Assembly (NCBI GenBank): GCA_021153185.1
Contig: JAGKTY010000004.1
Span: 1-64,000 of the forward strand
DNA length: 64,000 nucleotides
Source of the DNA: Lachnospiraceae bacterium
Lineage (GTDB): Bacteria; Bacillota; Clostridia; Lachnospirales; Lachnospiraceae
Reading direction: 5' to 3'
In this document: positions 41,712-50,294 of the stretch, in pieces
Layout of the letters: each line of letters starts with the position of its first letter
Numbering within the stretch: position 1 is the stretch's first letter
Notes under the pieces: generated by a model
Seen by the model: the letters and a program-made list of their open reading frames with translations, nothing else
Told to the model about the DNA's origin: nothing
Database searches by the model: none
Made by a program: the position numbers and the translations under genes

Positions 41712-42254
41712 CTAGTCTAAATATGTAAGTAATTCGCTTGCCTCTTTGCGTTTTGGGGCGATTGGCTCTTCGTCAGGATATCCGACAGCCATCAGCGCCA
41801 TGAGTTCGATGCCTTCCGGTAGCTCTAAGATATCAGAAACAATCTGTCTGTCAAAGATTCCCATGATTACACCGGAAAGACCGGCATCATGAAGGGCGAG
41901 TGAAAATGTCTGCGTGGCAATACCGGCATCAAAATACTGCCAGCCCGGACCGCGGTCTGTCGTAAATGAACCATCGCGCTCAAAACCGCTGCGGCCGGTT
42001 ACCATTGTGATGGCTACAAGAAGTGGTGCACCATCGATAATCGCGCCGTTCTTTGGCCAGGTAGGTGTCCCCTTTTGGGCGATTTCGTCTTTTTTGGCAC
42101 CTGTGACAGCAACATAGCGCGTGATTTGTGTGTTTTTCCAGCTCGGCGCATAAGCTGCAAGCGAGATGACCTGCTCAAGCAATGCTTTGTCAACCGGTGT
42201 GTCTTTAAATTTGCGTACGCTTCTTCTGGATGTGACAACGTCTTTCAATTCCAT
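41712..42254 (-). CDS. nitroreductase family flavoprotein
   Basis: A 180-residue FMN-dependent protein with the family start RRSVRKFKDTPVDKALLEQVISLAAYAPSWKNTQ and the late LPEGIELMALMAVGYPDEEPIAPKR. The family reduces nitro compounds, quinones or flavins with NAD(P)H. It lies just upstream of pyrBI in the same direction, so it is probably in the same transcript; no metabolic link is obvious. AGGAGGATCC precedes the start. Confidence 0.9.
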   Translation of the reverse strand: MELKDVVTSRRSVRKFKDTPVDKALLEQVISLAAYAPSWKNTQITRYVAVTGAKKDEIAQKGTPTWPKNGAIIDGAPLLVAITMVTGRSGFERDGSFTTDRGPGWQYFDAGIATQTFSLALHDAGLSGVIMGIFDRQIVSDILELPEGIELMALMAVGYPDEEPIAPKRKEASELLTYLD

Positions 42255-42370
42255 AGGGATCCTCCTTTGCCGTGTTTGCCGAATTGTATTATGTAAAACA
42301 GTGGTGTAACGACCTGATTGTTTTGTTACACTTCCTATCTATCATAGCACAGCTTACGGGAAATTAACAG

Positions 42371-42398
42371 TTGAAAGTGACCTTATTTATGGTATACT
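42371..42398 (+). promoter_or_regulatory. SigA-type promoter of the PH-domain/folate operon
   Basis: TTGAAA (42371-42376), a 16-nt spacer, and TATACT (42393-42398). It lies within a possible N-terminal ORF extension, which supports the later start of the next gene. Confidence 0.7.
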
Positions 42399-42460
42399 CA
42401 ATGTTGAAAGCTGGGGACAAATGCCTTTGCCCCCATAATAGCTACGGATTGGAGGAGCAT

Positions 42461-42862
42461 ATGGCTGAACAGATGGGTTATACCTTTATTGAACGGAAAC
42501 GCTGGGTGTTTTTGGGACTCCCATGGACCTTTACCAAATATTCCCTGAAGGAAGACATGATTAATGTCAAACAGGGATTTCTCAAAATTACGGAAGACGA
42601 TTGTTATATGTATAAAGTGAATGATGTGAAGCTCGAGACGTCATTTATGGAACGCATCTTTGGGCTTGGCACCGTTGTTTGCTATACAGGCGATGTGACA
42701 GACAAGCATTTGGAGCTTCGCCATATCAAAAACGCGCGCGTCATCAAAGACTATATTTTGGAGCAGTCAGAGGCGCAGCGCATCAAACGCCGCACAATTG
42801 CGACACAAAATATCAGCCATGACGGCGTGGATTTTGATGCGGACGGACTGAGCGATACATGA
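42461..42862 (+). CDS. PH-domain-like protein (bPH2 type)
   Basis: A 133-residue protein starting at ATG 42461 with GGAGGAGCAT upstream. An in-frame extension to 42371 covers a promoter and is rejected. The core (KEDMINVKQGFLKITEDDCYMYKVNDVKLETSFMERIFGLGTVVCY) is the bacterial PH domain pattern seen in YdbS/YdbT-like proteins, followed by a linker and polar tail. There is no clear membrane helix, only a short aromatic segment, WVFLGLPWTF. Its stop overlaps the folC start, so it is in the folate operon. Function is unknown. Confidence 0.75.
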   Translation: MAEQMGYTFIERKRWVFLGLPWTFTKYSLKEDMINVKQGFLKITEDDCYMYKVNDVKLETSFMERIFGLGTVVCYTGDVTDKHLELRHIKNARVIKDYILEQSEAQRIKRRTIATQNISHDGVDFDADGLSDT

Positions 42863-44160
42863 TGACGAAAACGCAGGCATTCGACTATTTACAGACGCTT
42901 GGTACGTACGGTTCAAGACCTGGGCTATGTAGTATCACAGAGCTATGCAAAAGGCTGAAAAACCCGCAGGATGCACTCTCCTTTGTGCACATTGCGGGCA
43001 CGAACGGTAAAGGAAGCGTTGCTGCCTATGTATCTCAAATTGCAAAGACGGCAGGAATCAAGGTTGGCAGATATGTCTCGCCGACGATCTCTGATTACAG
43101 GGAGCGTTTTACGGTAAATAACCGTATGATTTCATACAAGGATCTGCAGGTGTATCTTGAACGGCTAAAGACAGTGTGCGATGAGATGGTATCGGATGGT
43201 CTTGCCCATCCGACCGCATTTGAAGTGGAAACTGCTCTGGGGTTTTTATACTTTTTGGAAAAGGGCTGTGAGCTTGTTGTACTCGAATGCGGCATGGGCG
43301 GCGCACTGGATGCGACGAATGTGATTTGCACTACAAAGGTAGCAGTTGTTACGAATATCGGGCTTGACCACATGGCATTTCTGGGGAAGACATTAGAGGA
43401 AATTGCCGTCCAAAAAGCGGGAATTGTTAAACCGGGATGTAAATTAGTACTCTATCCAAACGAACAATCAGTTACGGATGTTATTATTGAAAAAGCGCGC
43501 GAATATGGGATTTCTACAGATGACATAACTGTCATAAATAAGCAGGATGTGCATGCTGTCCGGTGCAAGCTGAACAAACAGACCTTTGATTACAAGAACC
43601 GCAAAAAATTAAATATCACCCTGAATGGAATGCACCAATGTCTGAATGCGGCGGTGGCGATAGAGGTGATTGAACAGTTAAATAACAGTGGATATCAAAT
43701 AAATGACAAAGCAATCGCAGATGGTCTTATTGCGGTCAGCTGGCCGGCGAGACTGGAACAGATTGATAAAAAGCCTGTGTTCATGATTGACGGTGCACAC
43801 AATCCGCAGGGGGCAGGTATGCTCCGCAGCGCGATTGATACCTATTTTGCCGGCAAAAATTTTACTTATATTATCGGGGTGTTTGCCGATAAGGATTATG
43901 AACAGATCCTATCCATCATGTGTGACAGGGCAAAGCGGGTGATTACCGTCAAGACGCCGGACAATGCGCGTGCGCTTGACGCAGTCAGACTGGCGGAGAG
44001 CGTACAGGGGTATTGTGACAATGTGACGGCTGCCTCGAGTGTGGAGGAAGCTGTGGAAATGGCGTATTTACTCACGCCAAAGGATGAAATCATCCTTGCA
44101 TTTGGCTCTCTTTCTTATCTTGGAAGACTAAAAGACGCAGTAGAAAAAAGGAAGGCATAA
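42859..44160 (+). CDS. folC: folylpolyglutamate/dihydrofolate synthase
   Basis: A 433-residue Mur-ligase-like enzyme that adds glutamate to dihydropteroate or folates. Motifs are the P-loop FVHIAGTNGKGSVAAY (about 38-53), SPTISDYRERFTVNN, LVVLECGMGGALDATNVI and the C-terminal MIDGAHNPQGAGML. Two adjacent ATGs (42859/42862) overlap the previous stop. It is the first enzyme gene of a folate operon that continues with folE at 44162. Confidence 0.93.
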   Translation: MMTKTQAFDYLQTLGTYGSRPGLCSITELCKRLKNPQDALSFVHIAGTNGKGSVAAYVSQIAKTAGIKVGRYVSPTISDYRERFTVNNRMISYKDLQVYLERLKTVCDEMVSDGLAHPTAFEVETALGFLYFLEKGCELVVLECGMGGALDATNVICTTKVAVVTNIGLDHMAFLGKTLEEIAVQKAGIVKPGCKLVLYPNEQSVTDVIIEKAREYGISTDDITVINKQDVHAVRCKLNKQTFDYKNRKKLNITLNGMHQCLNAAVAIEVIEQLNNSGYQINDKAIADGLIAVSWPARLEQIDKKPVFMIDGAHNPQGAGMLRSAIDTYFAGKNFTYIIGVFADKDYEQILSIMCDRAKRVITVKTPDNARALDAVRLAESVQGYCDNVTAASSVEEAVEMAYLLTPKDEIILAFGSLSYLGRLKDAVEKRKA

Positions 44161-44161
44161 T

Positions 44162-44719
44162 ATGTTTGATGAGGAAAAAATCAAAGAAGGCGTACGCCTT
44201 ATATTGGAAGGGATTGGAGAAGACATCACAAGAGAAGGACTAGCAGAAACACCGGACCGTATTAGCAGAATGTACGCTGAGATTTTTGCCGGAATGCAGG
44301 AAGATGCAAAACAGCATTTAAGTAAGACCTTTACCGCAAAAGATAACAATCTTGTGCTGGAAAAGGACATCACATTTTATTCGACGTGCGAACATCATCT
44401 TATGCCGTTTTACGGAAAGGCGCATGTTGCATACATCCCAAACGGCAAAGTCGTCGGGCTCAGTAAGCTTGCACGGACGGTGGAGGTCTTTGCAAAAAGA
44501 CCGCAGCTGCAGGAACAGCTGACAGCGCAGATTGCGGATGCACTTATGGAAGATCTTGGTGCAGTCGGAGCGATGGTTATGCTTGAGGCAGAGCATATGT
44601 GCATGACGATGCGTGGTGTCAAAAAGCCCGGAAGTCAGACTGTTACGGTTGTGACAAGAGGGGCATTTGATGAGGACCGTGCATTGCAGGAACTGTTTTT
44701 TCAGATGCTTGGCAGGTAA
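44162..44719 (+). CDS. folE: GTP cyclohydrolase I
   Basis: A 185-residue enzyme converting GTP to dihydroneopterin triphosphate, the first step of folate synthesis. Zinc and catalytic motifs are TFYSTCEHHLMPFYGKAHVAYIP and EAEHMCMTMRGVKKPGSQTVT. The length is right for type IA. It starts 1 nt after folC. Confidence 0.96.
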   Translation: MFDEEKIKEGVRLILEGIGEDITREGLAETPDRISRMYAEIFAGMQEDAKQHLSKTFTAKDNNLVLEKDITFYSTCEHHLMPFYGKAHVAYIPNGKVVGLSKLARTVEVFAKRPQLQEQLTAQIADALMEDLGAVGAMVMLEAEHMCMTMRGVKKPGSQTVTVVTRGAFDEDRALQELFFQMLGR

Positions 44720-44723
44720 TGAT

Positions 44724-45206
44724 ATGGAACGGATACAAACGATTTTGCATAATCAGACATATCAGGAATATATTCAAAAGATAGAAACGTGCGAGCTTAG
44801 CCGCACGTTTTGCCGTCATAATACTGTTCACTTTTTGGATGTGGCGCGCATTGCATGGAGCATTAATTTGGAAGAGAAGCTTATGCTTGAAAAAGAAATC
44901 ATCTATGCGACGGCATTGCTGCATGACATCGGAAGGTTCGTGCAGTATGAGACGGGGGAGGACCACGCGGTTGTCAGCGGCAGACTCGCACCTGCCATTC
45001 TTTCGCAGTGTGGCTTTGATGACAAAGAAACAGAGATGATTGTGGAAGCAATTATACAACACAGAAATCCCGATGTTCAATGGGACAAAAATTTAAACGG
45101 AATTATATATCGAGCAGACAAATTAAGTCGCGCCTGTTATTTTTGCAAAGCGGAAGCTGATTGCAATTGGAAGGGCGACAAGAAAAACCGCAAGCTTTTG
45201 TACTGA
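44724..45206 (+). CDS. HD-domain phosphohydrolase in the folate operon
   Basis: A 160-residue protein starting at ATG 44724, 4 nt after folE. HD-domain metal ligands are visible: CRHNTVHFLDVARIAW (His), TALLHDIGRFVQYETGEDHAVVSG (HD, then His), IIQHRNPD and YRADKLSR (Asp). The C-terminus has extra cysteines (CYFCKAEADC). HD proteins hydrolyse phosphate esters of nucleotides and related compounds. The operon has no Nudix enzyme for dihydroneopterin triphosphate, so this protein is a candidate for that step; this is inference from position. Confidence 0.85.
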   Translation: MERIQTILHNQTYQEYIQKIETCELSRTFCRHNTVHFLDVARIAWSINLEEKLMLEKEIIYATALLHDIGRFVQYETGEDHAVVSGRLAPAILSQCGFDDKETEMIVEAIIQHRNPDVQWDKNLNGIIYRADKLSRACYFCKAEADCNWKGDKKNRKLLY

Positions 45207-45253
45207 TGCTTTGCAAAAGTGAAACGAAAGCCATAACAGGATGGAGGAACGAT

Positions 45254-46063
45254 ATGATTATTGGCAACCGGACATTTGATGTCAAAAACCGGACATATAT
45301 TATGGGTATCTTAAATGTGACACCGGATTCGTTTTCGGATGGAGGCATACACAATCAGCTTGAGGATGCGCTTTTTCATGCAAAGAAGATGGTGGACGAA
45401 GGCTGTGATATCATTGATGTGGGCGGCGAGTCCACAAGACCGGGATACACGCTGCTTTCCGATGAAGAAGAGATTTCGCGTGTGGTACCTGTGATTGAGC
45501 GCATAAAGCGGGAATTTGACGTTCCGGTTTCGCTTGACACCTATAAGAGTAAGGTCGCAAAGGCCGGCATTGCGGCGGGCGCAGACTTAATCAATGATAT
45601 ATGGGGACTAAAGTACGATGCGGACATGGCGCGCGTTATCTCCGATGCGAAGGTTGCCTGCTGTCTGATGCACAACAAAAAAGAGCCGGTGTATGACAAT
45701 TTTGTTGCGGATGTGCAAAGTGAGCTTGCTGCGTGTGTCGCGCTTGCCAAAGAAGCCGGAATTGCGGATGACAAAATCATGTTAGATCCGGGTGTTGGAT
45801 TCGGAAAGACGTATGAGCACAATCTGAAGGCAATTTGGCAGATGGGAAGCCTGCATGCGCTTGGCTATCCGCTTTTACTTGGCACATCACGCAAATCCGT
45901 GATCGGGCTGACGCTTGATCTGCCGGTTTCGCAGAGGGAAGAGGGAACGCTTGTGACGACAGTGCTTGCGGTGATGGAGCATGTGGCATTCGTGCGTGTA
46001 CACGACGTTTTAAAGAACAAAAGGGCAATCAAGATGGCGGAGGCGTTGAGAGATTGTGAGTGA
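45254..46063 (+). CDS. folP: dihydropteroate synthase
   Basis: A 269-residue TIM-barrel enzyme joining p-aminobenzoate to hydroxymethyl-dihydropterin pyrophosphate, the sulfonamide target. Motifs are IMGILNVTPDSFSDGG (about 17-32), DVGGESTRPGYT, VSLDTYKSKVA, MLDPGVGFGKTYEHN and GTSRKSVIG. ATG 45254 is chosen because ATGGAGGAACGAT precedes it; the longer frame overlaps the HD gene. It overlaps the next gene by 8 nt. Confidence 0.96.
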   Translation: MIIGNRTFDVKNRTYIMGILNVTPDSFSDGGIHNQLEDALFHAKKMVDEGCDIIDVGGESTRPGYTLLSDEEEISRVVPVIERIKREFDVPVSLDTYKSKVAKAGIAAGADLINDIWGLKYDADMARVISDAKVACCLMHNKKEPVYDNFVADVQSELAACVALAKEAGIADDKIMLDPGVGFGKTYEHNLKAIWQMGSLHALGYPLLLGTSRKSVIGLTLDLPVSQREEGTLVTTVLAVMEHVAFVRVHDVLKNKRAIKMAEALRDCE

Positions 46064-46886
46064 TTTGATTAAAATTACGGGACTTTCCTTTTTTGCGCAT
46101 CACGGTGTGTATGCGTTTGAGACAAAAAACGGACAGGAATTTGTTGTAAATGCAAGGCTTTGGCTGGATGCCGCGGATGCGGCAAGGGAGGATAATCTGG
46201 ACAAAAGTGTCAATTACGGTGCGGTTTGTGATTTGATTGTGTCGTATTTACAGCAGCATACCTTCAAGCTTTTAGAGGCTGCGGTGTATCATGTGATGAA
46301 GGAAATCCTGATACAGTTTCCACTGATTAAACAGATGGAATTTGAATTATGTAAACCACAAGCGCCAATTGCACATCCGTTTGAAAATGTCTCTGTGACG
46401 ATGGAAATGGGATGGCATACGGCTTATATTGCCCTTGGCTCCAATATGGGAGATAAGGAGCGCTATATCCTGGATGCCGTAAGAAAGCTGGAAGATGATA
46501 CAGATTTTCGCAGCATTCATATGAGCAGGCTGATTGTCACAAAACCGTATGGAGGCGTTGCGCAGGATGATTTTGTCAATGGGGCGCTATGGTGTGAGAC
46601 GCTTCTTTCACCAAAAGAATTGCTGGCAAGGCTCAACGCACTTGAGGCGCAGGCAGAGCGCAAGCGGGAAATTCACTGGGGGCCAAGGACACTGGATTTA
46701 GATATTATCTTTTATGATGATTTGGTAATGGATGACAGTAAGCTTACGATTCCGCATGCCGATATGCACAACCGCACATTTGTGTTAGAGCCGCTGCATG
46801 AGCTTTGTCCATATTTCAGACACCCGGTTCTGAAAAAAACAATTGAAGAATTGTACCTTGCACTTCAAAACAAGGAGCAGCGATAA
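46056..46886 (+). CDS. folBK: bifunctional dihydroneopterin aldolase / HPPK
   Basis: A 276-residue fusion. Residues about 1-118 are FolB (LIKITGLSFFAHHGVYAFETKNGQEF, then DNLDKSVNYGAVCDLI and VSVTMEM). Residues about 123-276 are FolK, the pyrophosphokinase (TAYIALGSNMGDKERYILDAVRKL, RKREIHWGPRTLDLDIIFYDD, IPHADMHNRTFVLEPL). It converts dihydroneopterin to 6-hydroxymethyl-dihydropterin pyrophosphate, the FolP substrate. The start is GTG 46056 inside the folP end. It closes the operon before a bidirectional terminator. Confidence 0.94.
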   Translation: MSDLIKITGLSFFAHHGVYAFETKNGQEFVVNARLWLDAADAAREDNLDKSVNYGAVCDLIVSYLQQHTFKLLEAAVYHVMKEILIQFPLIKQMEFELCKPQAPIAHPFENVSVTMEMGWHTAYIALGSNMGDKERYILDAVRKLEDDTDFRSIHMSRLIVTKPYGGVAQDDFVNGALWCETLLSPKELLARLNALEAQAERKREIHWGPRTLDLDIIFYDDLVMDDSKLTIPHADMHNRTFVLEPLHELCPYFRHPVLKKTIEELYLALQNKEQR

Positions 46887-46939
46887 AAAAGGATGGTTTC
46901 CTATGCGCCGGGCAGCACATGGAAAACCATCCTTTTTAT
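46884..46939. terminator. bidirectional terminator between folBK and the SH3 gene
   Basis: AAAAAGGATGGTTT...AAAACCATCCTTTTT, a long stem with A and T runs on both sides, between two convergent genes. Confidence 0.88.
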
Positions 46940-47511
46940 TTGATGAGTGAGGAAAGCACATAACCGCGCTTGCCTTCATATTCGATTTCTGACCATTCCC
47001 CTGTGGTAGAAAGAAGCATCGCCTTTTCACCATTTGGGATTGTGAGCAAAATGGCGGCATCCTTGCTTGGCTGCAAACGCACATTGAGCCTGCCGGAGTT
47101 TAGGGAAACCGTTACTTCTCTGCCATCTGCGGCCGCGTCGTTTTCGGATACGGAAGCATCTGCATCTAAGTCGTTTGCAGAAACACCGGTTTCCGGCACC
47201 TGCCCGCTGACTTCGTTATCCGAAACCGTCGGTTCATTTCCGGAAATGGACGCATCAGGGGCGTTTCCTGATAAGGAATCTTCAGGAAGAGGTTCCTCCT
47301 CCTTAGTGTCATCGTCTTCCGGGATGGCATCATCGATTGGTTCTGAATCATCCGTATCGGCTGTATCATCTTCCGCTTTGGCGAGAACCTCATCCGCTGC
47401 GCCTGCTTCCTTGGCAGAAGGTCTTGGCAATACGATGTAAGCAACCGTTCCGCCGAGCGCAATCACGATATACAGAATCATAAAAATGAGGAGTGCATTA
47501 CGTCGTGTCAT
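46936..47511 (-). CDS. membrane-anchored SH3-domain protein
   Basis: A 191-residue protein with a cytoplasmic MTRRN start and one membrane helix (about 7-27, LLIFMILYIVIALGGTVAYIV). An Asp/Glu-rich linker follows (about 40-130) with repeats of the type S-x-N (LSGN, ISGN, VSDN, VSAN, VSEN). A C-terminal bacterial SH3 domain (about 133-190, RLNVRLQPSKDAAILLTIPNGEKAMLL, GYVLSSLIK) ends it. Such SH3b domains usually bind peptidoglycan or wall proteins. It is 8 nt downstream of the histidine-kinase-like gene. The S-x-N linker style recurs in the 884-residue protein of the neighbouring cluster. Confidence 0.85.
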   Translation of the reverse strand: MTRRNALLIFMILYIVIALGGTVAYIVLPRPSAKEAGAADEVLAKAEDDTADTDDSEPIDDAIPEDDDTKEEEPLPEDSLSGNAPDASISGNEPTVSDNEVSGQVPETGVSANDLDADASVSENDAAADGREVTVSLNSGRLNVRLQPSKDAAILLTIPNGEKAMLLSTTGEWSEIEYEGKRGYVLSSLIK

Positions 47512-47519
47512 AAGTCCTC

Positions 47520-48389
47520 CTATTTGCTCTCAGCCGGAAGCTGGATGTAAATTGCCATTCCTTTGCCGGCGCCGCTCTTGGCATAAATCGTACCGCCATA
47601 ATAGTCGACAATTGCTTTCGCCTGTGTAAGTCCGAGGCCGTTGCCGCTGATGCGGTTTGAGCCCTGGTAATTGAGTTCAAAGATGTGCTCTGTTTCCATA
47701 GAGGAAAGGCCTTCGCCGTTGTCTTTCAGCACGATAAACAAATCTTCGCCAATGTGGGAAACGGTGATAACGAGACTCCCGTTCCGCTTCATGTATTTGA
47801 CAGAGTTATCGATGATGTTGCGCAGCATAATGCGGATAAAGGCCGCATCCGCACGAATCATCAAACTGTCGCAATCCGTTGATAATTGCAAGGAAACGCC
47901 ATGTTTTTGGCAGTCATGCCGCATTTCATCCATGACTTCCCTGCACGATGCAATCAAATCGAGTGCCTGCGGATTTTCATCGCTCGGCAAAAGCATCGGT
48001 GCATGCTGCTTAGATTCCGGCATTCTTTTGCCCGCCTCATCTGCTTCCCTTAAGAGGGATGCATTTTCGGAAAGCGCCGCATCCAAATCTGTGCGGAGTT
48101 TTTCCAAATCGCCCTTTAAACCTGCGTTTTCTTCACCAAGACGCGTGATTTCCTCTAAGTAATCTGCAATAATTTCCGCATTTTGTGCATCTGCCAAATC
48201 GTCGGCACGCGTCTCGAAATGAGCATTGAACAAGAAAAATAGAATCATAACAAGGATGCTGTGTAAGCAAAACGTCATGAGTGCAAAATTGGTATGATCA
48301 AAAAATAGAAACACAATTGTTGCTGCAAAACAAATTGTCATCATAATGAGCAGAATCAGTTCCTGCAAAGTAATTCTTTTCGTCTGCAA
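47520..48389 (-). CDS. histidine-kinase-like ATPase without phospho-acceptor domain
   Basis: A 289-residue protein. Two membrane helices (about 9-29 and 35-53) are followed by a long coiled coil (about 65-115) and a HATPase domain with N box FIRIMLRNIIDNSVKYM, G1 LFIVLKDNGEGLSSMETEHIFELNYQG and G2 SGNGLGLTQAKAIVDYYGG. No HisKA-type helix with a conserved His-Glu/Asp is visible where it should precede the ATPase, and no response regulator gene is nearby. It may phosphorylate a partner or act as an ATP-dependent sensor. It is divergent from the cluster starting at 48543 and shares that intergenic region. Confidence 0.85.
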   Translation of the reverse strand: MQTKRITLQELILLIMMTICFAATIVFLFFDHTNFALMTFCLHSILVMILFFLFNAHFETRADDLADAQNAEIIADYLEEITRLGEENAGLKGDLEKLRTDLDAALSENASLLREADEAGKRMPESKQHAPMLLPSDENPQALDLIASCREVMDEMRHDCQKHGVSLQLSTDCDSLMIRADAAFIRIMLRNIIDNSVKYMKRNGSLVITVSHIGEDLFIVLKDNGEGLSSMETEHIFELNYQGSNRISGNGLGLTQAKAIVDYYGGTIYAKSGAGKGMAIYIQLPAESK

Positions 48390-48473
48390 AATGCTACCTC
48401 CAAATGATTATCAAAAGTCTAAGGCAAACGGATGGGATTTGTCAAGATTTTTGTGGAAAGTTGTGGATTTGTG

Positions 48474-48482
48474 TGCTATAAT
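48474..48482 (+). promoter_or_regulatory. extended -10 promoter of the envelope cluster
   Basis: TGCTATAAT, a TGN extended -10 with a perfect TATAAT, about 60 nt before ATG 48543. No good -35 at 17 nt (TGGAAA at 48454). Confidence 0.65.
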
Positions 48483-48542
48483 AAATCGGTTAAATTAGGG
48501 CAATTATGCTTCAATGTGAAAAGATACAGTGAGAGGAACAAC

Positions 48543-50276
48543 ATGAATCAATCAAACACATTACCTTTTATCAAAAATAGATACTACAAGGGCAAGCTCC
48601 TTACGAGCCGCGATTTTGAAGCTGAGCAGCAGTATCAGGCGGACAAAGCGCACTTTATGAACCGCATTTTGACAGGGCAGGGCGTGCTTTGCGGTCTCGG
48701 TGTCCAGGCGATGGATGACAAAACGCTTCTCGTTGAAAGCGGAGCGGCCATTGATGCGCTCGGAAGGGAAATCGTCATTGAGACCAATCAGGCGGTCAAG
48801 CTGTCAGCACTTGAGGGCTTTTCCAAAATAGATGGAACGCTTGTAGATGTGTATGTCAAATACAGGGAAAAAGAAACGGAGCCTGTGTATGTAGCCGGGA
48901 CAGAGCAGGAAAGCGAAAACAACCGCGTGGAAGAGGGGTATCAGCTCTATCTTGCCAATCATGTGACGCGCGCGGATGCCACGGAACCGTTCCTGAGACG
49001 GCTGACACTATTTGAGGACGAAAATTTTGCGGTGGAAGTCCTGCTTCCTGATACCGTATGCAGCGGATATGATGTGAACCTTGATGTCGTTGTAATCGGC
49101 AAAAATGAATTTGGGAAAATGCTTTGTTTTGAAGCAGACCTATCCTCTCCGGCACTGATTGCAACGAAAGAGGAAGCGGCGCTCCATATTCTCTTGGAGG
49201 ACATCAAAGTACAAAAGGGCGAAAAGAAAGTCTTTTCCTACAGTATGGAGGTTGTCGGCACTACGACAAAGGAAACCTCGCTTATTGTTGCAAGTGGCAG
49301 CATGAAGGTGTTTGTGGACGGTGATGAGAAGGAAGGCAATGTAAGAGCAGGTATCAGCTTTGCCGTTTCTGACAAGAAACCATTTGAAGTGGCTCTTTCC
49401 TTGTCTGCTTGTGACAGCCTTGACAGTATGAGATGTGAGCAGGAGGATGTTTTGCTTGCGACAGTTGCGCTGTCCCTTACGGCGGCTACATACATGATTG
49501 AGTCGGTTGATGAGTCAGGCAAAGCGTATGTGCCGGTAGCCGGCAAAACAAAGCTCCGTGAGCAGTACGAATCGTATTTTACAAAGAGCGCAAAGGAAGT
49601 GTGCGCAAAACCGGGTGAGGAAGTCAAGACGGTTGTGGATTCGCTTGGAAGACACATCACGACAGGGCTTTTGGAGATTCCGCTCGGCAATGGCGGCAGA
49701 GAAGGAGAAACCTATTATTCGGGAGAAATCATGCACGGCCTCGGATGCGGAAATGTCTATGTGGAAATCGGATTAGACAGCATCTATGAGGATGCGTCCG
49801 GCCAAAGCGGCCAGGCAACCATTTTTGGAGATTCCGAATTGTTCCGGGATAAAAAAAGCGGCGTTGCGGCCAAGTGTGCAACTATGGTTTACAACGATAA
49901 AGGCAGCTTTGTGGCAGCAGTGAAGCTCCTTGAGGATGTCAATTTGCTTGTGCTGACATACCGGTGGATTGCAATCAGTCTCGAGGGGGATGATCATACA
50001 GGCTTTGGCGATGCACTGGAGAACCAGAGCATCAGCGCGGTGACACCAACCATAGTTCTTTCGACCAAGGAAAGTCATTTCTTCCAGGCGCAGTTCCACA
50101 ATATGAAGCCATGTTCGCTTTCTTATGAACTGACAGAGCCGGGATATGGAGATATTACGGCGGACGGCGTGTTTACGGCACCGTCCAGGGAAGGCGTGTA
50201 CGAAATTAAGATTTATTGTAGTGAAAAACCGTTTATTTGTACCTATGCGTATGCAATCGTAAAAAAGACAGTGTAA
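48543..50276 (+). CDS. cluster protein 1: injection-locus-like N-terminus and Ig-like C-terminus
   Basis: A 577-residue protein without signal peptide. Residues about 8-90 (FIKNRYYKGKLLTSRDFEAEQ, HFMNRILTGQGVLCGLGV, SGAAIDALGREIVIETNQAV) match a pattern I know from proteins encoded in extracellular contractile injection loci (LTxRDFxxEQxY...GxGVxCGLxV...GxAIDxxGRE). The middle is beta-rich. The last 85 residues look like a bacterial Ig-like domain (YGDITADGVFTAPSREGVYEIKIYC). ATG 48543 is used because GAGAGGAACAAC precedes it. It is the first gene of a nine-gene run. The function is unknown; the similarity is remembered, not searched. Confidence 0.8.
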   Translation: MNQSNTLPFIKNRYYKGKLLTSRDFEAEQQYQADKAHFMNRILTGQGVLCGLGVQAMDDKTLLVESGAAIDALGREIVIETNQAVKLSALEGFSKIDGTLVDVYVKYREKETEPVYVAGTEQESENNRVEEGYQLYLANHVTRADATEPFLRRLTLFEDENFAVEVLLPDTVCSGYDVNLDVVVIGKNEFGKMLCFEADLSSPALIATKEEAALHILLEDIKVQKGEKKVFSYSMEVVGTTTKETSLIVASGSMKVFVDGDEKEGNVRAGISFAVSDKKPFEVALSLSACDSLDSMRCEQEDVLLATVALSLTAATYMIESVDESGKAYVPVAGKTKLREQYESYFTKSAKEVCAKPGEEVKTVVDSLGRHITTGLLEIPLGNGGREGETYYSGEIMHGLGCGNVYVEIGLDSIYEDASGQSGQATIFGDSELFRDKKSGVAAKCATMVYNDKGSFVAAVKLLEDVNLLVLTYRWIAISLEGDDHTGFGDALENQSISAVTPTIVLSTKESHFFQAQFHNMKPCSLSYELTEPGYGDITADGVFTAPSREGVYEIKIYCSEKPFICTYAYAIVKKTV

Positions 50277-50294
50277 CGAAAAAGAGGAGATTCG

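Noticed and set aside
42371..42460. N-terminal extension of the PH-domain gene
   Set aside because: It contains a -35/-10 pair and has no ribosome site; ATG 42461 has GGAGGAG upstream.
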